Assembly: GCF_934747485.1 (NCBI RefSeq)
Contig: NZ_CAKVGN010000019.1
Span: forward strand, 1 to 42,639
Origin: an uncultured Brachyspira sp.
Lineage (GTDB): Bacteria > Spirochaetota > Brachyspiria > Brachyspirales > Brachyspiraceae
Reading direction: 5' to 3'
Length of the DNA: 42,639 bases
The notes beneath the pieces were generated by a model. The model was not told the DNA's origin. It did not search any database and saw only the letters and a program-made list of their open reading frames with translations. Shown one piece after another: positions 32,861 to 41,762 of the stretch; within the stretch, counting starts at the first letter, position 1, and every line of letters starts with the position of its first letter. Made by a program: the position numbers and the translations under genes.

Positions 32861-35272
32861 ATGAAAAAAAACTTAAAAAATGAAATACTAAAACTTGTAA
32901 AAAGCGAGGACATAGTAAAACCTACCAGATATTTAGGCGGCGAGATAAACGCTATAATAAAACCTAATATGCCTTTTAAATTTGTTATGTGCTTTGCGGA
33001 TATGTATGAAGTAGCAATTAGCAATTTGGGGCTTTCTATACTTTATGAGGTTATTAACTCTATTGAATATGCTTCCTGCGAGAGGGTGTATGCTGTTGCT
33101 GAAGATTTTGAGAAACTTTTAAGAGAAAAAAATATACCGCTTTATACTTTAGAGACTTTCAGCAGAGTAAAAGATGCTGATGTTTTGGGATTTACTTTGC
33201 AGTATGAGCTTATATATACAAATATACTTCAAGTGTTGGAATTAAGTCAAATACCTATACATAGAGAGAGTAGGGGAGAAGATGTGCCTATAATAGCAGC
33301 AGGCGGACCAAGTGTGTTTAATCCTTTCCCTTTAGCTGATTTTATTGATGTGTTTTTGTTTGGCGAGTTTGATTTTGAGATGAAAAATTTTGTAGATATA
33401 ATTTATAATCTCAAAAAAAACGGAGCTAAAAGAGATGATATATTAAAAGAGCTTTCAAAACTTGAATATGCTTATGTGCCTAAATACAAAAAAGAGAATG
33501 TAAAAAGAATATTTGTTGAAAACATTAATGAAATGCCTTATGTTAAGAAGCCTTTAGTTCCTCTTGTTGAAGGCATACAAAATAGAATATCCGTTGAAAT
33601 AGCAAGAGGATGTACACATAGCTGCAGATTTTGTTTGGCGGGTATTACTTATCGCCCTGTAAGAAACCGCACTATAGAAAAAATTGTTGATATAGCAATG
33701 GAGTCATTAGAAGCAACAGGGGCAAATACTTTAAATTTATTTTCTCTTTCTGCTGATGATTATCCGCATATTGGAGAATTAATAGAATATTTACAGACTC
33801 TCGGAGAGCATAAAGGTTTTTCTCTTTCTCTGCCTTCATTAAGAATAGATTCATTCGATAAAGAAAGTGCTGAAAGAATTGCACAATTTAGAAAAACAGG
33901 CTTAACATTTGCATTAGAAGTAGGAAGCCATGAGCTTAGAGAAAAGATAAATAAATCAATGGACGAAGATGCAATTTATAATATACTTGCTGATGTTCAG
34001 AAAATGGGTTGGAAGATAGTAAAAATATATTTTATGATAGGATTCACCGATAACCCAGAAAAAGAAGCAGATGAAATAATAGAAGCATTAGAAAAAATGC
34101 TCGAAGTATCAAAAAAGAAAGTAAAAATAAATGCCGCTATCAATGTTTTTATACCAAAACCTCATACACCTTTAGAAAACAATAATCAGCTTACAGATGA
34201 AGAAGCTATTTACTATATAGGAAAGGTGAGAGACCATTTTAGAGGAAGTAAAGTAGCTATAAAATATCACCCTCCAAGAATGGCAGAAATTGAAGGAATA
34301 ATATCCAGAGGCGATGAAAAAATTGGGGATATAATCTATAAAGCATATAAAAAAGGTGCAAGATTTGATGCTTGGGTTGAGCATTTTAAATATGATGTAT
34401 GGAAAGAAGTGATAGAAGAAAATGGATATACTATAAAAGAATTATTAAGCAAAAAAATTAATATGCCTTGGAAATGCATTGACACTCTTGTAAGCCAGCA
34501 ATTCTTTGAGAAAGAATATGAAAGATTTCAAAATGGAAAGTTTACCGACTACTGCTTTACAGGTAATTGTCAAAACTGCGGTATAGATTATAAAAAATAT
34601 TGCTACAAATACAAAAAAGAAGTTTTAAATACAAACTTTACCCAAATGGTTGAAGAATTAAAAACTTTAAAGAAAAGAGATATATTTGCTGTAAACTACA
34701 AAGTATTTATGAAGTTTAAAAAAGAAGGCATATCATCTCTTTTGGGTATGCATGATTTATCGCGTGTAATGGTTTGTGCTTTTAAAATCGCAGGGGCAAA
34801 CATATCTTTAAGCAGAGGTTTTCACCCTCTTGAAAAAATGGTTTTTACGCCTCCTACTCCTTTTGCCTGCGAAAGTGAGGCTGAATATATGGAAGTAAGT
34901 TTAACTGATAATATAGATATAGATTTATTAAAAAACAAAATTAATAACTTGCTATCTCATATAGGAATAGAAATATTAGAAGCTAACTTTATAGCCGCAA
35001 ACATAAAAAAAATACAAACTCTTCCACAAAATATTTTATATAAAATAAATACTAATAATAATGATAAAGCATTTAATTTACTTTCAAATAAAGAAGATTT
35101 AAAAGAAACTGAAGAGCGTTTGGGCGATTATATATTAAACAAAAAAGATAATGATATATTTATAACTATACTACAGAATGATAATAAACCTATAAGAATT
35201 AGAGATATTAAGAGCTATCTTTTAAAGAATACTATTAATATAAAAAATATTAGAAAGCTGAAGTTAGTATAA
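32861..35272 (+). CDS. TIGR03960-type radical SAM protein with C-terminal DUF2344 domain
   Basis: An 803-residue fusion. Residues 1-240 are the B12-binding-like N-terminal region of this family (FVMCFADMYEVAISNLGLSI, IIAAGGPSVFNPFPLADFID). Residues 241-480 are the radical SAM core with the 4Fe-4S motif CTHSCRFC (Cys251, Cys255, Cys258). A Cys-rich linker (CFTGNCQNCGIDYKKYC) follows. The C-terminal part from about 612 (VNYKVFMKFKKEGISSLLGMHDLSRVMV, ISLSRGFHPLEKMVF) is the DUF2344/TIGR03936 domain, often a separate gene elsewhere. The family is conserved next to ribosomal or RNase G genes in many bacteria and is suspected in RNA modification, but its reaction is unproven. Upstream only a weak AGGAT is seen. 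Confidence 0.85.
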   Translation: MKKNLKNEILKLVKSEDIVKPTRYLGGEINAIIKPNMPFKFVMCFADMYEVAISNLGLSILYEVINSIEYASCERVYAVAEDFEKLLREKNIPLYTLETFSRVKDADVLGFTLQYELIYTNILQVLELSQIPIHRESRGEDVPIIAAGGPSVFNPFPLADFIDVFLFGEFDFEMKNFVDIIYNLKKNGAKRDDILKELSKLEYAYVPKYKKENVKRIFVENINEMPYVKKPLVPLVEGIQNRISVEIARGCTHSCRFCLAGITYRPVRNRTIEKIVDIAMESLEATGANTLNLFSLSADDYPHIGELIEYLQTLGEHKGFSLSLPSLRIDSFDKESAERIAQFRKTGLTFALEVGSHELREKINKSMDEDAIYNILADVQKMGWKIVKIYFMIGFTDNPEKEADEIIEALEKMLEVSKKKVKINAAINVFIPKPHTPLENNNQLTDEEAIYYIGKVRDHFRGSKVAIKYHPPRMAEIEGIISRGDEKIGDIIYKAYKKGARFDAWVEHFKYDVWKEVIEENGYTIKELLSKKINMPWKCIDTLVSQQFFEKEYERFQNGKFTDYCFTGNCQNCGIDYKKYCYKYKKEVLNTNFTQMVEELKTLKKRDIFAVNYKVFMKFKKEGISSLLGMHDLSRVMVCAFKIAGANISLSRGFHPLEKMVFTPPTPFACESEAEYMEVSLTDNIDIDLLKNKINNLLSHIGIEILEANFIAANIKKIQTLPQNILYKINTNNNDKAFNLLSNKEDLKETEERLGDYILNKKDNDIFITILQNDNKPIRIRDIKSYLLKNTINIKNIRKLKLV

Positions 35273-35631
35273 TCATTGTTTTTATTGGGGTATTAATTTT
35301 TTATTAATATTTCACTGTATAATAAAAAGTAATATGTGCTTTTGCAACTTTTGCCACGGGAAAAGTTGATATAAAATTACATACATAAACAGCTACATTT
35401 TGTCAAAAATAAATTTATATTCTTGTTTTTATATCTGGGGCTTTGCCCCCTGCGAAGCGTACCCATAGGGTAAAAACTTTTTGACGAAGTCCTTCAGGGC
35501 GACCGAAGGAAGTGCCTGCGACAGAAGGAAGTACCTTTAGGTATGGGTGTGAGTGCGGCAAAAAGTTGATAATTCTATTAAAGTGCATCAATTGATAAAC
35601 TTAAAAATTTTTACTATAAAATAGCTTTAAT
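35273..35631. other. Intergenic region with GC-richer repeat
   Basis: A 359-bp gap between the radical SAM gene and the convergent methyltransferase gene. A weak A/T hairpin (TATTAAT-TTTTT-ATTAATA, near 35291-35309) may end the radical SAM transcript. Most of the rest is the dispersed repeat listed separately. No tRNA fold was found despite the GC content. Confidence 0.5.
35341..35570 (-). repeat. Dispersed GC-richer intergenic repeat, long copy
   Basis: A stretch clearly richer in G and C than its surroundings, with a string of small hairpins: GGGGC-TTT-GCCCC, TACCC-ATA-GGGTA, CCTTC...GAAGG and TACC-TTTA-GGTA. Its ends share CAACTTTT-type sequence in opposite orientation (CTTTTGCCACGGGAAAAGTTG and GCGGCAAAAAGTTG). 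On the minus strand about 50 codons stay open. A shorter copy in the other orientation is at 39677-39750. Confidence 0.65.
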
Positions 35632-36267
35632 TTAATAATCTATAAATACAGAAAAATCGTTTTGTAAATATTTATCTTCTATATGTATTTTATAATTTAA
35701 ATTAAGCTTTTTTAATATATCTTGAGTAAGTAAAAGTATATCACCTTTTTTATAATAATAATATTTATCTCCATATTTTTCTTTACAAGATATATCAAGC
35801 AAATTAAAACAAACACCCTTTCTTGCAGCAAGTAAAAATGCTTCTATAGCTTCTTTTAAAAATGCTTCATTGTTTCCTAAGTTTAAATTAAAAATACCGG
35901 AAGTATATATATAATCAACATCATCTTTTATATCAGTCTTTTTAAAGAAATCCATAGTCATAAATTGAGGGCTAATATTTTTATAAGTTTTTGATTTAGC
36001 TCTCTCAACCATCTCAGGCATAATATCTATACCTATGTAGTATAAGTTAATGTTATTTTTATCTATATATTCTGCCAAACTTCCAACCCCGCATCCAACA
36101 TCAAGCAAAACATTGCCGCTCATATTAAAATGCTCTATTAATGCCTTAAATCTTAAATTCTGTGCCTCTTCAGATTCCCAGTCTACTACTTTATAATCAG
36201 GTATATTTAAATCATTCACTCTGTTTATATAATGATCAACTATTATAGATTTTCTGCTTTCTTCCAT
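35632..36267 (-). CDS. Class I SAM-dependent methyltransferase
   Basis: A 211-residue methyltransferase of unknown substrate. Motif I LLDVGCGVGS (54-63) binds S-adenosylmethionine, YIGIDIMPEMVERAK is motif II, and FMTMDFFKK carries the adenine-contacting acid. The C-terminal half is family-divergent, with a run of Tyr and Lys (YGDKYYYYKKGD). It lies 45 bp downstream of galM on the same strand, so the two may be one transcript, but no functional tie is evident. Only a weak GAGAG lies upstream of the ATG. Confidence 0.75.
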   Translation of the reverse strand: MEESRKSIIVDHYINRVNDLNIPDYKVVDWESEEAQNLRFKALIEHFNMSGNVLLDVGCGVGSLAEYIDKNNINLYYIGIDIMPEMVERAKSKTYKNISPQFMTMDFFKKTDIKDDVDYIYTSGIFNLNLGNNEAFLKEAIEAFLLAARKGVCFNLLDISCKEKYGDKYYYYKKGDILLLTQDILKKLNLNYKIHIEDKYLQNDFSVFIDY

Positions 36268-36312
36268 AAGAATATAATCTCTCTTTAATTATTAATTTAT
36301 CAATTTATATCA

Positions 36313-37311
36313 TTATTTATTTACACTTAATTTATATATAGTTCTCTCTTTATAATCCCTGTCAGGCGAATATATTATACTAGGAAAATGTAAAAAATTC
36401 AAAGCACCAGCCAAATACTCACTCTCAAAACAAAAAGCCATATGTTTGTTTAATACAGTGTTTCTCACTTCTCTGTTATCAAGCATGTTTCCAGAATAAA
36501 AATGCATAGCAGGCTGTGTTGTATAAAACTCTAAACTTATGCCTGTTTTTTCACTATAAGCCTTAGCTTTTAATTTGTTTATATCATTATTAGCAAATAT
36601 AAAACAATTATCATAGCCTCCGCATTTTTCTATGTCTAATCCTATTTTTTTGTTTTTTGTAAAGTCAAAAGGAGTGTTTTCTGTTTTTAAAATCTCCCCG
36701 GTAGATACACATTCATCTGTTACAGGAAGATAATATTTTGAATCTATAAATAATTCATGCTCATATATAGTGCTCTCTCCATTTAGATTCCAATAAGCAT
36801 GATTAGTAAAGTTTAAAGGTGTTCTTTTATCTGTCTTTGCAAAATAATCTATTATTATCTCATTATCATCAGTAAGAGTGTAAGTGATATCAATATTTAC
36901 GTTTCCGGGATATCCCTCTTCACCGTCTTTTGAAAAATAAGAAAATAATACAGTTTTATCATTAATGCATTTAGAATCAAATTTCTTAAAAGATATACCC
37001 TCAACACCTCCATGAAGATGATGTTTATTATTATCATTTTTAGCTAATTTATATGTTGTTCCGTCTAATGTAAACTCTCCATTTATAGTTCTATTAGCAA
37101 CTCTGCCCACAGAAGAGCCTATATAATCATGGGCTTTAAGATAAAAATTAATATCATCGCTTCCAAAAGAAACCTGAATATCATTATTGTTTTTATCTTT
37201 TATAAACACTCCAACTATTGAAGCTCCAATATCTGTGAGTTTTAATACCATATCATTTTTATTTTTTAATTCATAAAGTAAATAGCCGTTATTAAAGTTT
37301 TTTATTTGCAT
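36313..37311 (-). CDS. galM: Aldose 1-epimerase
   Basis: Interconverts alpha and beta anomers of glucose, galactose and similar sugars. The 332 residues have the beta-rich galactose-mutarotase fold: GSSVGRVANRTINGEF (65-80), NKHHLHGG (95-102) with the conserved His100, NFTNHAYWNLNG (167-178) with the catalytic His171, and FESEYLAGALN near 295-305 with the catalytic Glu296. The length is typical. GGAG lies about 10 bases before the ATG. Next on the strand is a methyltransferase gene. No galactose operon is nearby. Confidence 0.93.
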   Translation of the reverse strand: MQIKNFNNGYLLYELKNKNDMVLKLTDIGASIVGVFIKDKNNNDIQVSFGSDDINFYLKAHDYIGSSVGRVANRTINGEFTLDGTTYKLAKNDNNKHHLHGGVEGISFKKFDSKCINDKTVLFSYFSKDGEEGYPGNVNIDITYTLTDDNEIIIDYFAKTDKRTPLNFTNHAYWNLNGESTIYEHELFIDSKYYLPVTDECVSTGEILKTENTPFDFTKNKKIGLDIEKCGGYDNCFIFANNDINKLKAKAYSEKTGISLEFYTTQPAMHFYSGNMLDNREVRNTVLNKHMAFCFESEYLAGALNFLHFPSIIYSPDRDYKERTIYKLSVNK

Positions 37312-37464
37312 GTTTAATATTCTCCGATTTTTTTATAAAGAAGATTATATAAAAATTTTAACTAGTTTTCAACTTAATTTCAGTCATATTTGCAATAAAA
37401 AATATTGTTTTTTTTATATATAAATATAAAATATAAAGCATAATTATTTTTAAGGATTATAGAA

Positions 37465-39552
37465 GTGAAAGATTTACTTATTGAAATATTAGTTGAAGAA
37501 ATACCTGCAGATTTTGCCTATCCTGCAAGTATGAGTTTTAAGAAAATTATGGAAGATATGCTAAAGAATAACGGTATAAGTTTTAAATCCATAATAGCCT
37601 ATACAACTCCAAGAAGATTATCTGTTCTTGTTGAAGAGGTGGAAGAAAAGTCAAAAGATGAAGTTGTAGAGTCAAGAGGTCCTTTATTAGAAAGTGCTAT
37701 AAAAGACGGCAGCTTAACAAAAGCAGGAGAAGGATTTTTAAAATCTCATAATATTGAAAATATTAAAAATATAGATGAAAAAGAAGATTTTAATAAAGCA
37801 TATATAAAAGAAGTTGGCGGAAAAAAATATTTATTTGTAAAGAAAGAAAAAAAAGGCGTAGACACTAAAAAATTATTTGAAGAAGTGTTGGAAGATATTG
37901 TAGCTAAAATAGATTTTAAAAAGAAGATGAGATGGTCAGATAAAGATTTTGCATTTGTACGCCCTATTAGAAATGTACTTGCTTTATTTGGAAATGAAGT
38001 GATAAAAACTACTGTTGCTGGAATAGAGACAAACAACAAAGTAACTGGGCATAGACTACTTTCTCCAGAGTTTAAAGAAATTAATAATCCTAAAGATTAT
38101 GAAAAGACTTTAGCTGAAAAGCATGTAATTGTTTCAAGAGAGAAAAGATTAGAAAATATAGTTGGTCAATTAGAAAAAATAGAAAAAGAGCTTGGTTTTG
38201 AAGCTGTATCAAAGAAAAAAGTTTCTGAAATAGTTGTAGATTTAGTAGAAGAGCCTTATTTGCTTACTGCTGAGTTTGATTCTAAATTTTTGGAAGTGCC
38301 TAAAGAAGTTTTAACAAGCGAAATGATTGAGCATCAAAAATACTTCCCATTATGTAAAAAAGACGGTTCTTTAACTAATATATTTGTAATTACAGCTAAT
38401 CAGCCTAAAACGCCTCAAATAATAGCAGGGAACATAAGAGTATTAACAGCAAGACTTTCTGATGGAAGATTCCTTTATCAAGAAGATATTAGAAAGGGTA
38501 TGGACGAAATGAATGAAAGACTTGAAATGCTTATGTTTAGAAAAGAGCTTGGAAGCGTTGCCGATAAAGTAAAAAGACTTGAGAGAAACTCTGAGCTTTT
38601 AGTAAATCTTTTGGGTTATGAAAAGAATAAAGAAAATATACTTAAAGCTATAAAATATATGAAATCAGATTTGGTAAGTAATATGGTCTACAACTTCCCA
38701 GAGCTTCAAGGTATAATGGGCGGTTATTTTGCTAAGTCTATGAATCTTAATGATGATGTGGCTTTGGCTATAAATGAACAATATAAACCTTTATTTGCTG
38801 CTGATGAAATACCTTCAAATGATACTGGTAAGGCTATAGCTATACTTGACAAGATGGATAATATTGTAGCTGGTTTCTATGTTGCTGATATACCTACTGG
38901 CTCTCAAGACCCTAATGCTTTGAGAAGACAGGCACTTGGTATTGTAAACATTCTTATAAAATCTAAAAAGCATGTTAATCTTAAAAAATTAATAGAAGAT
39001 TCTATTAACTCTATGCCTAAAGATGCTAAAGTAAATAAGAGTAATGATTTATTGAATGATATATTTGAGTTCTTTAAATCTCGCTTTGAAAATGATATTG
39101 ACTTTGCAAAAGATTCTGTTGCAGGGGTTCTTTCTACTGGCATAGATGATATGTATGATGCTTACTTAAAGATAGAAGCTATTGATGCGTTTAGAAAGAA
39201 AAATGAAGAATTATTCTCTAATCTTTTATTAGTATTCAAAAGAGTTAAAAATATGATTAAATCTGCTAAAGAAGTTAATTTAGATGAATCATTATTAAAA
39301 GAGGAAGCAGAGAAATCTTTATACAACATTTATAAAGAGAAATTAAATGAAGTTAATAAGCTTATGGAAAAGAGAGAATATGAAAAAACATTTGCTTTAT
39401 TAGCAAGTCTTTATGAGCCATTAGATAAGTTCTTTAAAGATATTATGGTAAATGTAGATGATGAGAAAATCAAAAACAACCGCATAGCTTTGCTTTCTTC
39501 AGTAGATAAGATTTTTAAGAATATGCTTGACTTCTCTAGTTTGGTAAAATAA
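37465..39552 (+). CDS. glyS: Glycyl-tRNA synthetase beta subunit
   Basis: The tRNA-binding subunit of the alpha2-beta2 type glycyl-tRNA synthetase. The 695 residues match the family length: LLIEILVEEIPADFAYPA at the start, YTTPRRLSVLVE, KKMRWSDKDFAFVRPIRNVLALF, GHRLLSPEF, the SEMIEHQKYFPLC block, ARLSDGRFLYQEDI and GSQDPNALRRQALGIVNIL. The C-terminal DALR-type anticodon domain is about 590-690. The start is GTG, 8 bases after AAGGA. The alpha-subunit gene glyQ is not in the window and there is no adjacent partner gene, so the two subunits are encoded apart or glyQ lies elsewhere. Confidence 0.95.
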   Translation: MKDLLIEILVEEIPADFAYPASMSFKKIMEDMLKNNGISFKSIIAYTTPRRLSVLVEEVEEKSKDEVVESRGPLLESAIKDGSLTKAGEGFLKSHNIENIKNIDEKEDFNKAYIKEVGGKKYLFVKKEKKGVDTKKLFEEVLEDIVAKIDFKKKMRWSDKDFAFVRPIRNVLALFGNEVIKTTVAGIETNNKVTGHRLLSPEFKEINNPKDYEKTLAEKHVIVSREKRLENIVGQLEKIEKELGFEAVSKKKVSEIVVDLVEEPYLLTAEFDSKFLEVPKEVLTSEMIEHQKYFPLCKKDGSLTNIFVITANQPKTPQIIAGNIRVLTARLSDGRFLYQEDIRKGMDEMNERLEMLMFRKELGSVADKVKRLERNSELLVNLLGYEKNKENILKAIKYMKSDLVSNMVYNFPELQGIMGGYFAKSMNLNDDVALAINEQYKPLFAADEIPSNDTGKAIAILDKMDNIVAGFYVADIPTGSQDPNALRRQALGIVNILIKSKKHVNLKKLIEDSINSMPKDAKVNKSNDLLNDIFEFFKSRFENDIDFAKDSVAGVLSTGIDDMYDAYLKIEAIDAFRKKNEELFSNLLLVFKRVKNMIKSAKEVNLDESLLKEEAEKSLYNIYKEKLNEVNKLMEKREYEKTFALLASLYEPLDKFFKDIMVNVDDEKIKNNRIALLSSVDKIFKNMLDFSSLVK

Positions 39553-39573
39553 TAATAAATAAGATTATAAATT

Positions 39574-39610
39574 AAAGGGGCTTTATTAATAAAAATAAAG
39601 TCCCTTTTTT
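39574..39610 (+). terminator. Terminator of glyS
   Basis: A 14-bp stem with one G-T pair (39574-39587 with 39594-39607; AAAGGGGCTTTATT) is followed by T-rich sequence, 22 bp past the stop. Confidence 0.88.
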
Positions 39611-39676
39611 ATATAAAAAATAATTGATTAGGATAAATTGGATTATATTTTATCAATTTTTATTTTTATAAACGCA

Positions 39677-39750
39677 TTGTCAACTTTTCCCGTCGTACAC
39701 GCTGTGGACTTCGTCAAAGTTTTTATCCTTTGGATACGCTTCGCAAAAGT
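39677..39750 (+). repeat. Dispersed GC-richer repeat, short copy
   Basis: Shares GGACTTCGTCAAA, GTTTTTAYCCT-TGG-TACGCTTCGCA and CAACTTTTCCCG blocks with the reverse complement of the 35341-35570 repeat, with deletions between blocks. It lies between glyS and the convergent YczE-like gene, in opposite orientation to the long copy. Confidence 0.6.
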
Positions 39751-39800
39751 ACAAATATTTTAACTTTATATAATATTAATAAAATATAATTTTAAAAATT

Positions 39801-40460
39801 TTATGATAGCAAATATTTCTCTTCTAAGGCTTTTAAAGGCTTACTAAATTGCTTAGTTAATAATCCAACAAATACAGCTCCCGCAATAGTACCCTCTCTA
39901 ACACCTTCTAAATGTCCTAAAAATGATAATACTGTTACAACTGCTATTATTACTAACAATGTGTAAAATGCCATTTTAGTGTTGCCAAATTTGAAAGGAA
40001 ATATTTTACAAATAGCTAAAACAACTCCTTCACCGGGTGTAGTAACTAACTTTGCCATTACTTCTATGCTTACTCCTAAACCAAGCAATATTATTCCTAA
40101 TATACATAAAGCCCATTGCTGAATATAATTTGTGTATGTTATATCTTTTATTAAGTATCCAGAAAAATCAATCATAAGCCCAAATAAAATAAGTGCTGGT
40201 ATTTGAAAAAGCTGAAATAAATCATACTTTTTTCTGAGCAGCAATATTTGTATTAATATAAATACAAGATTGATGATAATAGTTGTTACTCCTACTGATA
40301 AACCTGATATTGAACTTGCCACATATGGCACGCTTGAAATAGGAGAAGTACCAAGTGCTGCTTTAATAGAAAAAGCTATACCCAAAGACATAGTAGCAAG
40401 ACCTATTACTAATATTATACATCTTTCAATAAAACGATTTTTAAAAATTTCTCTGTTCAT
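39801..40460 (-). CDS. YczE/YyaS-like integral membrane protein
   Basis: A 219-residue protein with about five or six membrane helices. The N-terminal IILVIGLATMSLGIAFSIKAALGTSPISSVPYV and central GLGVSIEVMAKLVTTPGEGVVLAI blocks resemble the YitT/YczE family of membrane proteins (DUF6198). The family function is not established. It follows marR with 3 bp between, with GGGAG inside the end of marR, so it is in that operon and is a likely target of the MarR regulator. The partly similar pair of GTSP and TTPGEG loops suggests an internal duplication. Confidence 0.7.
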   Translation of the reverse strand: MNREIFKNRFIERCIILVIGLATMSLGIAFSIKAALGTSPISSVPYVASSISGLSVGVTTIIINLVFILIQILLLRKKYDLFQLFQIPALILFGLMIDFSGYLIKDITYTNYIQQWALCILGIILLGLGVSIEVMAKLVTTPGEGVVLAICKIFPFKFGNTKMAFYTLLVIIAVVTVLSFLGHLEGVREGTIAGAVFVGLLTKQFSKPLKALEEKYLLS

Positions 40461-40463
40461 AAA

Positions 40464-40880
40464 TTAAACTCCCTTAAGCGACTGACACATTTTCATTAAC
40501 AGTTCTTTTAATTTTTCTTCATCTTCTTTTGATATCTCATTTGTAGCAATGCTTTCTATATCCTCAAAAACTTTCTCCATATAATTTGAAGCCTCTGCTC
40601 CTTTTTCTGTTAGAGAAACATAAAGAGAACGTCTATTGCCATCATGCTGCTTTCTTGAAATAAGCCCGGCATTTTCCATACCTAATAATATGCTTCCTAC
40701 AGTTGTCTGCTCTATTTCTAAGTAGTTTGCTATAGTTTTTTGGTCTGCCTCTTTAAATTTAGACAAAAAATATAATATTTTAGGCTGACCAGATGTAAGC
40801 CCTATTTTGTTTGCTTCAAGCATTACTCTTTTTGCAAACATAGAATTAGCTTTCATTAGTAAATAGTGCAGATTCTCCAA
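40464..40880 (-). CDS. MarR-family transcriptional regulator
   Basis: A 138-residue winged-helix regulator. The DNA-binding part is at about 45-95: DQKTIANYLEIEQTTVGSIL (recognition helix), then MENAGLISRKQHDGNRRSLY as the wing with the conserved D-N-RR pattern. Helices at both ends form the dimer. The start is TTG at 40880, supported by AAGGA 8 bases upstream; an internal ATG at codon 9 is less likely. It is first gene of a two-gene operon with the membrane protein, and probably controls its own promoter, where a 9-bp inverted repeat overlaps the -10 box. The ligand is unknown. Confidence 0.88.
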   Translation of the reverse strand: MENLHYLLMKANSMFAKRVMLEANKIGLTSGQPKILYFLSKFKEADQKTIANYLEIEQTTVGSILLGMENAGLISRKQHDGNRRSLYVSLTEKGAEASNYMEKVFEDIESIATNEISKEDEEKLKELLMKMCQSLKGV

Positions 40881-40892
40881 TGTGAGTATCCT

Positions 40893-40951
40893 TATAATAA
40901 GTATTGTTATAATGATATAGCTTATTATATATCTATTAAAAAAAATGTCAA
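40893..40951 (-). promoter_or_regulatory. marR promoter and inverted repeat
   Basis: Minus strand: TTGACA (40946-40951), a 16-bp spacer, TATAAT (40924-40929). TATAATAAG (40893-40901) and its exact complement CTTATTATA (40921-40929) form a 9-bp inverted repeat with a 19-bp gap, overlapping the -10 box and the start site. This fits an autoregulatory MarR site or a leader hairpin. Confidence 0.6.
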
Positions 40952-41091
40952 ATTAATTACTGTTAGTTTAAATGTGTTATATAATTTTCTAATATTTTCT
41001 TAGTACAAAGTTATATATTAGATTATAAATATATTCTTTTAATTTAAATAAGGTGTTTTTATATGAATGAGACAGGTATTTTGTAAAAATA

Positions 41092-41152
41092 TTTTACTTA
41101 TTTACAAAAATAAGTAAAAAAACTTGACAAATATTAAACAATATACTATACT
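41092..41152 (+). promoter_or_regulatory. Promoter and 12-bp inverted repeat upstream of PepSY-like gene
   Basis: TTGACA (41124-41129), a 17-bp spacer, TATACT (41147-41152). TTTTACTTATTT (41092-41103) and its perfect complement AAATAAGTAAAA (41108-41119) with a 4-base loop end 4 bp upstream of the -35 box, where an activator or repressor would bind. Confidence 0.6.
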
Positions 41153-41190
41153 ATTATTATACTTATAATAAAACCGTTAAGGAGAGTAAA

Positions 41191-41625
41191 ATGAAAAAAC
41201 AAGTAAAACAAATTATTCTAATTGCTTCTATTATGATGCTATCTATAGCTACGGTATTTGCAGCAGATATGCCTATACAGGCTAATCAGCTTCCCAAAAA
41301 AGCACAAGATTTCATCAAAGCTAATTTTGCAAACGACCAGATAGTTTATGCTGAGCAAGACAGAAATAGTTTTAAAGCAGAATTAGCTAGCGGAGTTGAG
41401 ATAGATTTCGATAAAAACGGAGATTGGACTGATGTATCTGCTAAAATGCCTTTGCCTACAAATTTTATACCAGCAAATATAATGAAAGCAGTAGGAGCTA
41501 AATATCCTCAAGTTCCTGTTTTAGAAATAAGCAAAGAGTATAATAGCTACAAGTTAAAATTGGGAAACAATAGAGAGGTTTATGTGGATAATAGCGGTAA
41601 AATTGTAGGAGATAAATTAGATTAA
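41191..41625 (+). CDS. Periplasmic PepSY-like (DUF2874) protein
   Basis: A 144-residue protein with a clear signal peptide (about 1-24, cleaved after TVFA). The mature part resembles the putative beta-lactamase-inhibitor-like PepSY family: LPKKAQDFIKANFANDQIVYAEQDRNSFKAEL as one helix-strand unit with GVEIDFDKNGDWTDV, then a second unit NIMKAVGAKYPQVPVLEISK with KLKLGNNREVYVDNSGKIV. The two units probably fold together as tandem PepSY-like repeats. The ligand is unknown; such proteins are periplasmic. AAGGAGAG lies just upstream of the ATG. It is monocistronic, with its own promoter and terminator. Confidence 0.75.
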   Translation: MKKQVKQIILIASIMMLSIATVFAADMPIQANQLPKKAQDFIKANFANDQIVYAEQDRNSFKAELASGVEIDFDKNGDWTDVSAKMPLPTNFIPANIMKAVGAKYPQVPVLEISKEYNSYKLKLGNNREVYVDNSGKIVGDKLD

Positions 41626-41647
41626 TAAAAAATAGAAATCAAGTTTT

Positions 41648-41686
41648 AAAAAAGAGAGAGGTATTTTTGTGCTTCTCTCTTTTTTT
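41648..41686 (+). terminator. Terminator of PepSY-like gene
   Basis: AAAAAAGAGAGA (41648-41659) pairs with TCTCTCTTTTTT (41674-41685), followed by T, 22 bp after the stop. Confidence 0.85.
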
Positions 41687-41762
41687 GTTAGAATTCCAAA
41701 ATATTTTATTTTTTTTGTATATAGTATATAATTAATGAAAAATACATAAAAGGATAATATTT

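Larger units (their letters stand above)
40881..41190. other. Divergent regulatory region marR / PepSY-like gene
   Basis: A 310-bp gap holding the marR promoter and inverted repeat, and the plus-strand promoter and inverted repeat of the PepSY-like gene, all listed separately. A tiny frame at 41062-41085 (MNETGIL, with AAGGTG upstream) is too short to call. Confidence 0.5.

Noticed and set aside
35341..35570. tRNA or other stable RNA gene in the GC-richer stretch
   Set aside because: No cloverleaf, no T-loop GTTCGAnTC and no acceptor pairing; the hairpins are short and serial, and a related copy elsewhere shows that it is a repeat.
41062..41085. Tiny frame MNETGIL with AAGGTG upstream, before the PepSY-like gene
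   Set aside because: Eight codons including the stop, and it lies upstream of the better promoter (41124-41152), so it would not be in that leader. There is no evidence that it is translated.
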